Source: Brevibacillus agri
Lineage (GTDB): Bacteria > Bacillota > Bacilli > Brevibacillales > Brevibacillaceae
DNA: 64,000 bases
Assembly (NCBI RefSeq): GCF_004117055.1
Contig: NZ_CP026363.1
Location: forward strand, 2,658,001-2,722,000
Direction of reading: 5' to 3'
Shown: piece by piece, positions 56,646 to 64,000 of the stretch
Layout of the letters: the number at the start of each line of letters is the position of its first letter
How positions within the stretch are numbered: position 1 is the stretch's first letter
Position numbers and translations under genes: made by a program
The notes under the pieces: model-generated
Seen by the model: only the letters and a program-made list of their open reading frames with translations
Told to the model about the DNA's origin: nothing
Database searches by the model: none

Positions 56646-57221
56646 GTGAATCTCGCCAACCGCATCACCCTCGCCAGGATTTTCCTGGTGCCGGTAGTCA
56701 TGTTTTTTCTGCTGGTGCGTTACAACATCGGGACATTTTCCATTGGCAGCCTGACGATGACGTATAACGAGCTGATTGCGGCTTTGGTGTTTATCCTAGC
56801 AGCCAGTACGGACGGACTCGACGGTTACATCGCTCGCAAACGCAAGATCGTGACGAATCTGGGAAAATTTTTGGACCCGCTTGCAGACAAATTGCTGATC
56901 TCCGCAGCGCTGATTTCCCTCGTGGAGATGCAGCGTCTGGAAGCGTGGATCGCGATTGTCATCATCAGCAGGGAATTTGCTGTAACAGGTTTGCGCCTGG
57001 TCGCTGCGGCAGAAGGTCAGGTAATTGCTGCCAGCGCATTGGGTAAACTGAAGACATGGGTTCAGATTGTGGCGATTACCGCTGTCATGATCCGCAACTT
57101 CCCCTTTGAATTTTTCGGGATTCCGTTTGACGAAGTCGCCACGTGGGCTATGGTCGTTATCACGCTTTATTCCGGGTACGACTACTTTGCGAAAAATCGC
57201 AACGTCATCCAATACTCGTAG
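56646..57221 (+). CDS. pgsA: CDP-diacylglycerol-glycerol-3-phosphate 3-phosphatidyltransferase
   Basis: This encodes 191 residues from GTG 56646, which starts at the base after the rimO stop, with GGGGAGG upstream. The membrane enzyme makes phosphatidylglycerol phosphate from the CDP-diacylglycerol produced by cdsA. The CDP-alcohol phosphotransferase signature is complete: DGLDGYIARKRKIVTNLGKFL then DPLADK. Four to five hydrophobic helices. Essential in most bacteria. Confidence 0.96.
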   Translation: MNLANRITLARIFLVPVVMFFLLVRYNIGTFSIGSLTMTYNELIAALVFILAASTDGLDGYIARKRKIVTNLGKFLDPLADKLLISAALISLVEMQRLEAWIAIVIISREFAVTGLRLVAAAEGQVIAASALGKLKTWVQIVAITAVMIRNFPFEFFGIPFDEVATWAMVVITLYSGYDYFAKNRNVIQYS

Positions 57222-57329
57222 CTACGGGTATTGGTCTCTTTTTTCACAAGACTCTTCTCTATAGCCGCTATCGGTGATAAACTGTTTGGTTAGAGGCTTT
57301 TCTACTCTCAAAGAGAATGGATGAGGAAA

Positions 57330-58574
57330 ATGAGAGCGGAGATTATCGCAGTAGGTACCGAGCTTTTGCTAGGCCAAATTGCCAACACAAATGCCCAGTT
57401 TCTGTCGCAGAAGCTGGCGGAAATTGGCGTGGGAGTCTATTTCCATACGGTTGTGGGAGATAACTCAGAGCGATTGCGGCAGGTCATTGCGCTCGCATCC
57501 GGCCGATCCGATCTCGTCATTTTGACAGGGGGGCTTGGACCGACCCAGGATGACCTGACAAAAGAAACGGTGGCAGCACACGTGGGCGTCGGGCTGGAAA
57601 CGAACCAGGAAGCCATGGAAAGAATTGAACAATTCTTTTTGCAACGTGGGATTGTCATGACGGAGAACAATCGGAAGCAGGCGCTGGTGCTCTCAGGCAG
57701 CCATGTCTTTTCCAACGACTTCGGGATGGCGCCTGGGATGGCGATCCGTCATGACAGTTGTACGTTCGTGCTGCTCCCTGGACCGCCGAGCGAGCTGTAC
57801 CCGATGGTGGATCGCTACGTGATGCCGTACTTGACAGACCTGTTGCCAGAGAAGCAAGTATTCCATTCCCATGTGCTGCGCTTCTACGGAATCGGGGAAT
57901 CCGCTCTGGAGGAGCGGCTGCTGGATTTGATTGAAAAGCAGGACAACCCGACGATCGCGCCGTATGCCAAGGAGTTTGAAGTGACGCTCAGGCTCACGGC
58001 GAGAGCGGCTACGGCAGAAGAAGGGGAAGCGCTGATTTTGCCGGTGGAAGAAGAAATTCGCAAGCGTGTTGGCGAGTATGTGTACGGGATGGGAGAAGAT
58101 TCGTCCCTGCATGCCGTCTTGGTGAGCGAGCTGAAAAAGCGAAACGAAACGATCGCATGTGCGGAAAGCTGTACAGGCGGCACGGTCGCTTCGCTGATTA
58201 CGTCCGTTCCCGGCAGCTCGTCTGTTTTTCAAGGCGGCGTAGTCTGTTATACAAACGATGTGAAAAACCGGCTGCTTGACGTGCCCGAAGAGGTTTTGAA
58301 TACGGACGGTGCGGTCAGTCGGCAAACGGCGCAGTTGCTTGCAGAAAATGTGCGAGCCAAGCTGGGAGCCACATACGGCGTGTCCGTGACGGGTGTGGCT
58401 GGACCCGACCCTTCGGAGGGCAAGCCTGTTGGCCTTGTCTACGTCGGAATTGCGGGTGAAGGGATGCCCACAGTAGTAAAAGAACTGCGCCTGGCTGGCA
58501 GAAGACAGGCGATTGTTGGGCGTGCCGCCAAATTTGCGCTATTTTATGCGCTGCAAATGCAAAAAGAAAGGTGA
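57330..58574 (+). CDS. cinA: CinA-family nucleotide amidohydrolase/pyrophosphatase
   Basis: This encodes 414 residues if started at ATG 57330 (MRAEIIAVGTELLLGQ, the usual family beginning); an in-frame ATG at 57321 would add three residues, and neither has a clean ribosome-binding site. The N-terminal molybdopterin-binding-like domain (about 1-170) contains GGLGPTQDDLTKE. The C-terminal CinA domain (about 255-410) has ACAESCTGGTVASLIT and YGVSVTGVAGPDPSEG. The family hydrolyses NMN and pyrophosphates; the name comes from its competence/damage link with recA, downstream here. Confidence 0.93.
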   Translation: MRAEIIAVGTELLLGQIANTNAQFLSQKLAEIGVGVYFHTVVGDNSERLRQVIALASGRSDLVILTGGLGPTQDDLTKETVAAHVGVGLETNQEAMERIEQFFLQRGIVMTENNRKQALVLSGSHVFSNDFGMAPGMAIRHDSCTFVLLPGPPSELYPMVDRYVMPYLTDLLPEKQVFHSHVLRFYGIGESALEERLLDLIEKQDNPTIAPYAKEFEVTLRLTARAATAEEGEALILPVEEEIRKRVGEYVYGMGEDSSLHAVLVSELKKRNETIACAESCTGGTVASLITSVPGSSSVFQGGVVCYTNDVKNRLLDVPEEVLNTDGAVSRQTAQLLAENVRAKLGATYGVSVTGVAGPDPSEGKPVGLVYVGIAGEGMPTVVKELRLAGRRQAIVGRAAKFALFYALQMQKER

Positions 58575-58581
58575 CGTTTTC

Positions 58582-60171
58582 ATGACGATGTTTTCTGATT
58601 TTCCTTTACATAAATCCATTTTGCAGGCGATCCACGATATGGGCTTCGAAGAGCCATCGCCGATCCAGGCCGCTTGCATTCCGAAAGTGCTGGCTGGGGG
58701 AGACCTGATCGGCCAAGCACAGACGGGAACGGGTAAGACCGCAGCTTTCGGGATTCCGCTCGTGGAGAAAATTACGCCAGCCAACCGCGTACAGGCTATC
58801 GTGCTGACTCCGACGCGCGAGCTTGCCATCCAGGTTGCCGGAGAGCTGCTGCGCATCTCCAAATACAACAAAGTACGCACGCTGCCGATCTACGGCGGAC
58901 AGTCGATCGGCCACCAGATTCGCGCCCTGCGCCAAGGCGTGCAGATCGTAGTCGGGACGCCCGGCCGCGTCATGGACCACCTGCGCCGCAAAACATTGAA
59001 GCTCGATCATGTACATACGCTCGTTCTGGATGAAGCGGACGAAATGCTGGACATGGGCTTCATCGAAGATATCGAAACGATCATCACACATATGCCGGAA
59101 GAGCGTCAGACTCTGCTTTTCTCCGCAACGATGCCGCCTGAAATCAAGCGCCTGGCGACCCGCTACATGAAGCAGCCGCAAACGATCGCGGTCAGCCGCG
59201 AAGAAGTGACAGCGCCATTGATCGAACAAGTGTATTACAAAGTGTTTGACCGGAACAAAGTAGAGAGCCTGTGTCGCATTCTCGACAGCGAGGACGTGGA
59301 GCTTGGCATCATCTTCTGCCGCACCAAGCGCGGGGTGGATGAGCTGTCCGAAGTGCTGCAATCTCGCGGGTATTTGGCGGACGGCTTGCACGGCGATCTT
59401 TCCCAGGCGCAGCGCGACAAGGTGATGAATGCCTTCCGCGAAGGCTCCATCGAGTTTTTGATCGCCACCGACGTAGCGGCGCGCGGGATCGACGTAGGAA
59501 ACGTATCCCACGTCATCAACTACGACATTCCGCAAGACTCCGAGAGCTACGTGCACCGGATCGGGCGTACAGGCCGCGCCGGACGCAAAGGAATCGCCAT
59601 GACTTTGGTGACTCCGCGTGAAGTTAGACAGATGATGTTCATCCAGAAGCAGACAAAAGCACAAGTGCTGTCCCGCAACGTTCCGTCGCTGGAGGAAGTG
59701 GCTGAGCGCAAGCAGGAGCAGCTCCGCGAGCAGTTGACCAGCCTGCTGGAAAGCGATGCGATTGCGGATATGTACCAAAAAGTAGCGGAAACGCTCGTGG
59801 GCCAATACCCGGCTGAGAAGGTTGCGGCTGCGGCACTGCACCTGGCTTTCCATACCGAAGCAGGGCAAATTCAGGAGACCGAAGCGTACAACTTCGGAGA
59901 GACGGGTGCGGCAAAAGGCATGGTGCGTTTCTTCCTGAACGTAGGCCGCAACGCGAACATGAAGCCGCAAGATTTGGTTCGCGAAATTTCCGAGTCGGTC
60001 GGCATCCCGGGCAAAGCGGTGGGCCGCATCGACATTTTCGAAAACTTCACGTTTGTGGAAGTGCCGGAAGAAGTGGCGGCGTTCGTCTACGAATCGCTCC
60101 GCCAAACCCGGATCAACGGCAAGCGCATCAACCTGGAGCCGGCGAAGCCGCGCGGTGCGAAGCGCTCCTAA
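58582..60171 (+). CDS. DEAD-box RNA helicase with DbpA-type RNA-binding domain
   Basis: This encodes 529 residues from ATG 58582 with AAAGGTGA upstream. All helicase motifs are seen: Q motif FEEPSPIQAACIP, I AQTGTGKTAA, Ia TPTRELA, II LDEADEMLDMGF, III SAT, VI HRIGRTGRAGRKG. After the core, a linker (about 360-445) leads to a C-terminal DbpA-like RRM (about 452-525: MVRFFLNVGRNANMKPQDLVREI ... GRIDIFENFTFVEVP). Such helicases act in 50S assembly (DbpA/YxiN) or RNA decay. It is placed between cinA and recA, which in B. subtilis are adjacent. Confidence 0.93.
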   Translation: MTMFSDFPLHKSILQAIHDMGFEEPSPIQAACIPKVLAGGDLIGQAQTGTGKTAAFGIPLVEKITPANRVQAIVLTPTRELAIQVAGELLRISKYNKVRTLPIYGGQSIGHQIRALRQGVQIVVGTPGRVMDHLRRKTLKLDHVHTLVLDEADEMLDMGFIEDIETIITHMPEERQTLLFSATMPPEIKRLATRYMKQPQTIAVSREEVTAPLIEQVYYKVFDRNKVESLCRILDSEDVELGIIFCRTKRGVDELSEVLQSRGYLADGLHGDLSQAQRDKVMNAFREGSIEFLIATDVAARGIDVGNVSHVINYDIPQDSESYVHRIGRTGRAGRKGIAMTLVTPREVRQMMFIQKQTKAQVLSRNVPSLEEVAERKQEQLREQLTSLLESDAIADMYQKVAETLVGQYPAEKVAAAALHLAFHTEAGQIQETEAYNFGETGAAKGMVRFFLNVGRNANMKPQDLVREISESVGIPGKAVGRIDIFENFTFVEVPEEVAAFVYESLRQTRINGKRINLEPAKPRGAKRS

Positions 60172-60193
60172 CTTCGCTACAGGTGAAAAACAG

Positions 60194-60235
60194 ACAGCCA
60201 TTTCGCTGGAAACTTCCAGGAAATGGCTGTTTTTT
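60194..60235 (+). terminator. terminator after the DEAD-box helicase gene
   Basis: ACAGCCATTTC (60194-60204) pairs exactly with GAAATGGCTGT (60220-60230), with a nested CTGGAA/TTCCAG stem, then TTTTTTG. Confidence 0.88.
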
Positions 60236-60241
60236 GCGATG

Positions 60242-60255
60242 CGAATATTTGTTCG
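60242..60255 (+). promoter_or_regulatory. LexA (SOS) box of recA
   Basis: CGAATATTTGTTCG differs at one position from the Firmicute LexA consensus CGAAC-N4-GTTCG and closely resembles the recA box known in B. subtilis. It ends 10 bases before the -35. Confidence 0.85.
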
Positions 60256-60265
60256 TAAAAAACAC

Positions 60266-60295
60266 TTGGCAAACGGTTCTGTCTCGATGTATGAT
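60266..60295 (+). promoter_or_regulatory. recA promoter
   Basis: TTGGCA (60266-60271), 18 bases, TATGAT (60290-60295), directly downstream of the LexA box. Confidence 0.75.
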
Positions 60296-60340
60296 GAAGA
60301 CAAGCAAAAGAGATGCGAATAGTGAAAGGGTGTGTACCAT

Positions 60341-61399
60341 TTGTCAGATCGTCGCGCAGCTTTGGAGAGTGCATTGCGTCAAATAGAAAAGCAATTTGGA
60401 AAAGGTTCCATCATGAAGTTGGGAGAAGTGTCCAACGTTCAGATTTCTACCGTTTCCAGTGGAGCGTTAGCTTTGGATATCGCATTGGGTGTGGGTGGAT
60501 TCCCGCGCGGCCGGATCGTCGAGATTTACGGTCCAGAGTCTTCCGGTAAAACAACCGTAGCACTGCATGCCATCGCAGAAGTGCAAAGACAAGGCGGACA
60601 AGCAGCTTTCATCGATGCCGAGCACGCGCTGGACCCTGTCTATGCAGCGAAGCTGGGCGTGAACATTGACGAGCTGCTGCTCTCCCAGCCGGATACCGGG
60701 GAGCAAGCATTGGAAATTGCCGAGGCGCTCGTACGCTCCGGTGCAGTCGATATCATTGTCGTGGACTCGGTAGCGGCGCTCGTTCCGAAGGCAGAGATTG
60801 AAGGCGAAATGGGAGACTCCCACGTAGGTCTGCAAGCCCGCCTCATGTCGCAAGCCCTGCGCAAGCTGTCCGGTGCGATCAACAAGTCCAAGACGATTGC
60901 GATCTTCATCAACCAGTTGCGTGAAAAAGTAGGCGTGATGTTCGGGAACCCGGAAACAACTCCTGGTGGACGCGCCCTGAAGTTCTACGCGAGCGTGCGC
61001 CTCGATGTCCGCAAAGCCGAAGCGATCAAAGTCGGCAACGACATCATGGGTAGCAAGACCAAGATCAAAGTCGTGAAAAACAAAGTAGCGCCACCGTTCA
61101 AGGTCGCTGAAGTGGACATCATGTACGGGGAAGGGATCTCCAAAGAGGGCAGCATCCTCGATATCGGTTCCGAAATCGACGTCGTGCAAAAAAGCGGTGC
61201 GTGGTACTCCTTCAACGAGGAGCGCCTCGGCCAAGGACGGGAAAACTCGAAAGTCTTCCTCAAGGAAAACCCGCATATTGCAGCGCAGATCGAGGCAAAA
61301 GTTCGCGAGTACTTCAGCCTCAACCCTGGTTCCGTTCCAGAGGCAGAGCCGGTGATCGATCCGGAGCAAGAGGAAGAGCCAGCATTTGACCTCGATTAA
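60341..61399 (+). CDS. recA: recombinase RecA
   Basis: This encodes 352 residues from TTG 60341, eight bases after AAAGGGTG; GTG 60332 falls on the ribosome-binding site. RecA forms filaments on ssDNA for strand exchange and triggers LexA self-cleavage. [20 protein letters not shown] starts the protein. Walker A is [12 protein letters not shown], Walker B region [12 protein letters not shown], and loop L2 lies near [19 protein letters not shown]. The C-terminus is acidic, as usual. It is SOS-regulated by the box upstream. Confidence 0.98.
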   Translation: MSDRRAALESALRQIEKQFGKGSIMKLGEVSNVQISTVSSGALALDIALGVGGFPRGRIVEIYGPESSGKTTVALHAIAEVQRQGGQAAFIDAEHALDPVYAAKLGVNIDELLLSQPDTGEQALEIAEALVRSGAVDIIVVDSVAALVPKAEIEGEMGDSHVGLQARLMSQALRKLSGAINKSKTIAIFINQLREKVGVMFGNPETTPGGRALKFYASVRLDVRKAEAIKVGNDIMGSKTKIKVVKNKVAPPFKVAEVDIMYGEGISKEGSILDIGSEIDVVQKSGAWYSFNEERLGQGRENSKVFLKENPHIAAQIEAKVREYFSLNPGSVPEAEPVIDPEQEEEPAFDLD

Positions 61400-61412
61400 T
61401 GAGCGAAAAGTC

Positions 61413-61442
61413 AACAGCCTGTCGATGAGACAGGCTGTTTTG
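61413..61442 (+). terminator. terminator after recA
   Basis: AACAGCCTGTC (61413-61423) and GACAGGCTGTT (61429-61439) form a perfect 11-bp stem with a GATGA loop. The T-run is short (TTTT), so some read-through into recX is possible. Confidence 0.78.
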
Positions 61443-61474
61443 TGTGAAAAACGACTGGAGAGGAGCGAGAGCGC

Positions 61475-62122
61475 ATGAAGAGCGGCCAAATTACTGCCGT
61501 TCACCGCGATAACAAGCAGAGGCAGCGCTACCATATAGATTTGGACGGGGAGTATGCGTTTACGGTACATGAAGACATACTGGTAAAGTACAACCTGTTT
61601 AAAGGCACGGAGGTAGACGAGGCATTTTACAGCGAGGTGCTGGTCGCAGAAGAAAAGCACAAGGCGTATTTGGGTGCGTTGAAGTATTTGGGGATGCGTC
61701 CGCGCACGCGCAGTCAACTGCATGCGTACTTGCTGGAAAAGGGCTTCGAGATCCGCGTCGCCGACGAGATTTGCCAGCGCTGCGAGGAGCAAGGGTACAT
61801 AGACGACGAAGCGTTTGCCAAGCAATGGGTGGAGGAGAGGCTGCGCCTGAAGCCGCGAAGCTCCTATATGCTGCGGATGGAGCTGGCACAGCGCGGAGTG
61901 GACAAGTCGATTGCAGAAGATGCCGTGCAGGGCGTTTCCAGAGAGGCTGAACTGGAAGCGGCGCGCGCTTTGGTAGAGAAGAAAGCGCGGCGCATCGAAG
62001 GAGCGCCGAATCCTGACGAGGAGAGAAAGCTGTTAGCCATGCTGATGCGCAAAGGATTCTCGCATTCCATCATCCAACAGATTCGGGGAGAATTGCGCCA
62101 GAGAAGGGTTGGAGAGGATTGA
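61475..62122 (+). CDS. recX: regulatory protein RecX
   Basis: This encodes 215 residues from ATG 61475 with GGAGAGGAGCG upstream. RecX binds RecA filaments and modulates recombination. The three-helix RecX repeats are visible: LKYLGMRPRTRSQLHAYLLEKGF, the GYIDDEAFAKQWVEERLRLKPRSSYMLRMELAQRGV core and KLLAMLMRKGFSHSIIQQI. B. subtilis RecX is longer (264). Immediately after recA, as in many bacteria. Confidence 0.92.
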   Translation: MKSGQITAVHRDNKQRQRYHIDLDGEYAFTVHEDILVKYNLFKGTEVDEAFYSEVLVAEEKHKAYLGALKYLGMRPRTRSQLHAYLLEKGFEIRVADEICQRCEEQGYIDDEAFAKQWVEERLRLKPRSSYMLRMELAQRGVDKSIAEDAVQGVSREAELEAARALVEKKARRIEGAPNPDEERKLLAMLMRKGFSHSIIQQIRGELRQRRVGED

Positions 62123-62138
62123 CTCTATTTGCATGTTC

Positions 62139-62168
62139 TTGACAATTCTTGTTCACAAATAATAAAAT
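62139..62168 (+). promoter_or_regulatory. promoter in the recX-rny gap
   Basis: Perfect TTGACA (62139-62144), 18 bases, TAAAAT (62163-62168). It starts the rny leader or a small RNA. Confidence 0.7.
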
Positions 62169-62174
62169 AGGTTT

Positions 62175-62295
62175 GTATTTACTTGGTGTATCATAACTTT
62201 TTGCGCTTTGCTCACTCGTTGCCTGTGAAACAACTGAACAACCGTGCGACAGCAGTACGGATTCAGCGGACCGAGTAAAATCGGTCCTGTTTTTT
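62175..62295 (+). ncRNA. candidate ~120-nt small RNA or rny leader
   Basis: The 280-base gap between recX and rny contains no supported ORF. From the TTGACA promoter, a transcript would start near 62175 and end at the terminator at 62268-62295. Inside it, GTTG/CAAC (62218-62234) and CCGT/ACGG (62242-62260) can form hairpins. It may be a free-standing RNA or a leader whose terminator attenuates rny. I match it to no known RNA family. Confidence 0.4.
62268..62295 (+). terminator. terminator upstream of rny
   Basis: GGACCGA (62268-62274) pairs with TCGGTCC (62281-62287), loop GTAAAA, followed by TGTTTTTT. It lies 108 bases before the rny start and downstream of the TTGACA promoter. Confidence 0.8.
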
Positions 62296-62402
62296 AGCGA
62301 ATGTTCAAATGCGAGAGCAAAACGAAAGCGGCACTCCATGAAAAACGAATGCTTGGAAAGCGGGGAGATGTCTTACAATAAGGAGGTGAAACGAAAAAGC
62401 CT

Positions 62403-63944
62403 ATGGATCCTATACTAACAGTTGTCATCGTGCTCGTCGCCCTGCTCATCGGCTTGGGTGCTGGCTACTTCATTCGTAAATCGATTGCGGAAGCAAAAAT
62501 CTCCAGTGCGGAGGAAGCTGCGCGCCAGATCGTCGAGGAAGCGAAACGGGATGCCGAAGCCGTAAAAAAGGAAAAGGTGCTGGAAGCCAAGGATGAAGTG
62601 TTCAAGCTTCGTTCCGAAGCAGAAACCGAGTTGCGTGAGAGACGCAACGAGATCCAGCGTCAGGAACGGCGTATTCTTCAAAAAGAGGAGACGCTGGACC
62701 GCAAGATGGAACAGTTGGAGCGCAAGGAAGAAGAGTTGTCTGAGCGCGACCGTACCATCGCAGAACTGCAAAGCAAGGTAGAGCACTTATATAAAGAACA
62801 AGTTTCCGAGCTGGAACGCATTTCCGGACTGACGCAGGATGAAGCGAAAAATATCATTCTGACCGATGTGGAAAATACCGTTCGCCACGAAATGGCTGTG
62901 ATGATTAAAGAAATAGAGACACAAGCCAAAGAAGAGGCGGACAAACGCGCTCGTGAAATTATTACCACCTCCATTCAACGCTGTGCAGCCGATCACGTCG
63001 CAGAAACCACCGTTTCTGTCGTGACGTTGCCAAACGATGAGATGAAGGGCCGGATTATCGGACGGGAAGGCCGAAACATTCGCGCGCTTGAGACGTTAAC
63101 CGGTATCGATCTGATTATCGACGACACGCCAGAAGCCGTCATCCTGTCTGGCTTTGATCCGGTCCGCCGGGAAATCGCCAAAACAGCGCTTGATAAGCTC
63201 GTAGCGGATGGCCGTATCCACCCTGCCCGTATTGAGGAAATGGTGGAAAAAGCACGCCGTGAAGTAGACGAGCGCATTCGCGAATACGGAGAACAAGCAA
63301 CATTTGAAACCGGAGTACACGGCCTGCATCCAGACCTGATTAAGATTTTGGGACGCCTGCGTTACCGTACCAGCTATGGTCAGAACGTGCTCAAACACTC
63401 CATGGAAGTGGCTCATCTCGCTGGCTTGATGGCTGCCGAGCTGAAAGAAGACGTGAAGCTGGCCAAACGTGCAGGTTTGCTGCATGACATCGGAAAAGCG
63501 ATCGACCACGAAGTGGAAGGTTCCCACGTCGAGATCGGTGTGGAACTGGCCAAGAAATACAACGAGCATCAAGTGGTTGTCAACAGTATTGCTTCTCATC
63601 ACGGTGATACCGAACCAACTTCCGTCATTGCTATGCTCGTGGGAGCTGCAGATGCTCTGTCTGCTGCACGCCCAGGCGCACGCCGTGAGACATTGGAAAC
63701 TTATATCAGACGTTTGGAGAAACTCGAAGAAATCTCTGAGTCGTTCGATGGCGTCGAAAAGTCTTATGCGATTCAAGCAGGACGCGAAATTCGCGTGATG
63801 GTTCAACCTGACAAGATTGATGATGCGGAAGCTACCCGTCTGGCACGGGAGATTACGAAACGAATTGAAAATGAACTGGACTACCCTGGTCACATCAAAG
63901 TGACAGTCATTCGTGAAACAAGGGCGGTCGAGTATGCAAAGTAA
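62403..63944 (+). CDS. rny: ribonuclease Y
   Basis: This encodes 513 residues (B. subtilis 520) from ATG 62403. AAGGAGG is 15 bases upstream, a long spacing, but no other in-frame start lies between. One N-terminal membrane helix (about 4-23), a long coiled coil (about 30-200), a KH domain ([19 protein letters not shown], about 218) and an HD domain ([13 protein letters not shown] ... [12 protein letters not shown]) are all present. RNase Y starts mRNA decay at the membrane in Firmicutes, with PNPase and RNase J as partners. Confidence 0.97.
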   Translation: MDPILTVVIVLVALLIGLGAGYFIRKSIAEAKISSAEEAARQIVEEAKRDAEAVKKEKVLEAKDEVFKLRSEAETELRERRNEIQRQERRILQKEETLDRKMEQLERKEEELSERDRTIAELQSKVEHLYKEQVSELERISGLTQDEAKNIILTDVENTVRHEMAVMIKEIETQAKEEADKRAREIITTSIQRCAADHVAETTVSVVTLPNDEMKGRIIGREGRNIRALETLTGIDLIIDDTPEAVILSGFDPVRREIAKTALDKLVADGRIHPARIEEMVEKARREVDERIREYGEQATFETGVHGLHPDLIKILGRLRYRTSYGQNVLKHSMEVAHLAGLMAAELKEDVKLAKRAGLLHDIGKAIDHEVEGSHVEIGVELAKKYNEHQVVVNSIASHHGDTEPTSVIAMLVGAADALSAARPGARRETLETYIRRLEKLEEISESFDGVEKSYAIQAGREIRVMVQPDKIDDAEATRLAREITKRIENELDYPGHIKVTVIRETRAVEYAK

Positions 63945-63972
63945 AGTGGCTGACGGCCACTTTACTTTTTTT
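63940..63972 (+). terminator. terminator after rny
   Basis: GTAAAGTGGC (63941-63950) and GCCACTTTAC (63956-63965) with a TGACG loop, followed by seven T. Confidence 0.87.
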
Positions 63973-64000
63973 CTAATCACGCAATAGTTGTGTATACTAG

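Noticed and set aside
62353-62379. TTGGAA and TACAAT as an rny promoter
   Set aside because: The spacer is only 15 bases and a transcript would start at or after the ribosome-binding site.

Overview
The window is a single co-directional stretch of chromosome, with all 59 recognised protein genes on the + strand, from a spore-forming, motile Gram-positive bacterium of the order Bacillales. Gene content, gene order and protein sequences fit Brevibacillus or a close relative in Paenibacillaceae. This rests on the sporulation genes (dpaA/dpaB, spoIIIE, ylxY, ymxH), PolC-type replicase, RNases J and Y, LexA-controlled recA, strong AAGGAGG ribosome-binding sites, and many TTG/GTG starts (17 of the 58 genes whose start is visible). 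I see no rRNA, tRNA, CRISPR array, insertion sequence, phage or plasmid element. This is a conserved core-genome region.

Layout. (1) 1-2942: tail of a motility-type operon: a 5'-truncated FapA-like (DUF342) gene, a small conserved protein, a SwrB-like anchored protein and a membrane protein with an MltG-like LysM-type subdomain, ended by a terminator. (2) 2980-17756: a strong promoter and structured leader start rpsB-tsf, then pyrH, frr, the envelope/isoprenoid group uppS-cdsA-dxr-rasP-ispG, proS and polC. (3) 17788-26203: the rimP-nusA operon (rnpM, ylxQ, infB, ylxP, rbfA, nrnA, truB, ribF), preceded by a near-consensus promoter and a hairpin with an interrupted U-tract that looks like a NusA-dependent attenuator. 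(4) 26214-29078: rpsO with a candidate S15-binding leader, a hairpin-rich spacer, and pnp. (5) 29163-36799: ylxY, mlpA, ymxH, then the spore dipicolinate and lysine/DAP genes dpaA-dpaB-asd-dapG-dapA. (6) 36802-42292: rnjB, tepA, ylzJ-like and spoIIIE. (7) 42318-47951: a GntR/UTRA regulator and a four-gene BMP-type nucleoside ABC transporter. (8) 48039-55208: a secreted M23 peptidase, a previously easy-to-miss 51-aa zinc-ribbon-like gene, and the ymfF-ymfH-ymfI-ymfJ-ymfK-ymfM group. (9) 55224-64000: rimO-pgsA, cinA, a DbpA-like DEAD-box helicase, LexA-boxed recA, recX, a candidate leader or small RNA, and rny.

How they fit together: the first half is translation (S2, EF-Ts, RRF, ProRS, RimP, NusA, IF-2, RbfA, TruB, S15) coupled to RNA decay (PNPase, RNase J, RNase Y, NrnA, DEAD-box helicase) and membrane/isoprenoid supply. 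The second half joins DAP/dipicolinate synthesis and chromosome translocation, all needed in sporulation, to membrane peptidases, morphogenesis (RodZ) and DNA repair.

Departure from the Bacillus subtilis order (from memory of that genome): ispG between rasP and proS, nrnA between rbfA and truB, rimO before pgsA, the nucleoside transporter between the spoIIIE-side GntR gene and ymfF, and a DEAD-box helicase between cinA and recA. I found no clearly new multi-gene system. The most useful leads are small: the 51-aa gene, the recX-rny RNA, and the ribosomal-protein and nusA leaders.
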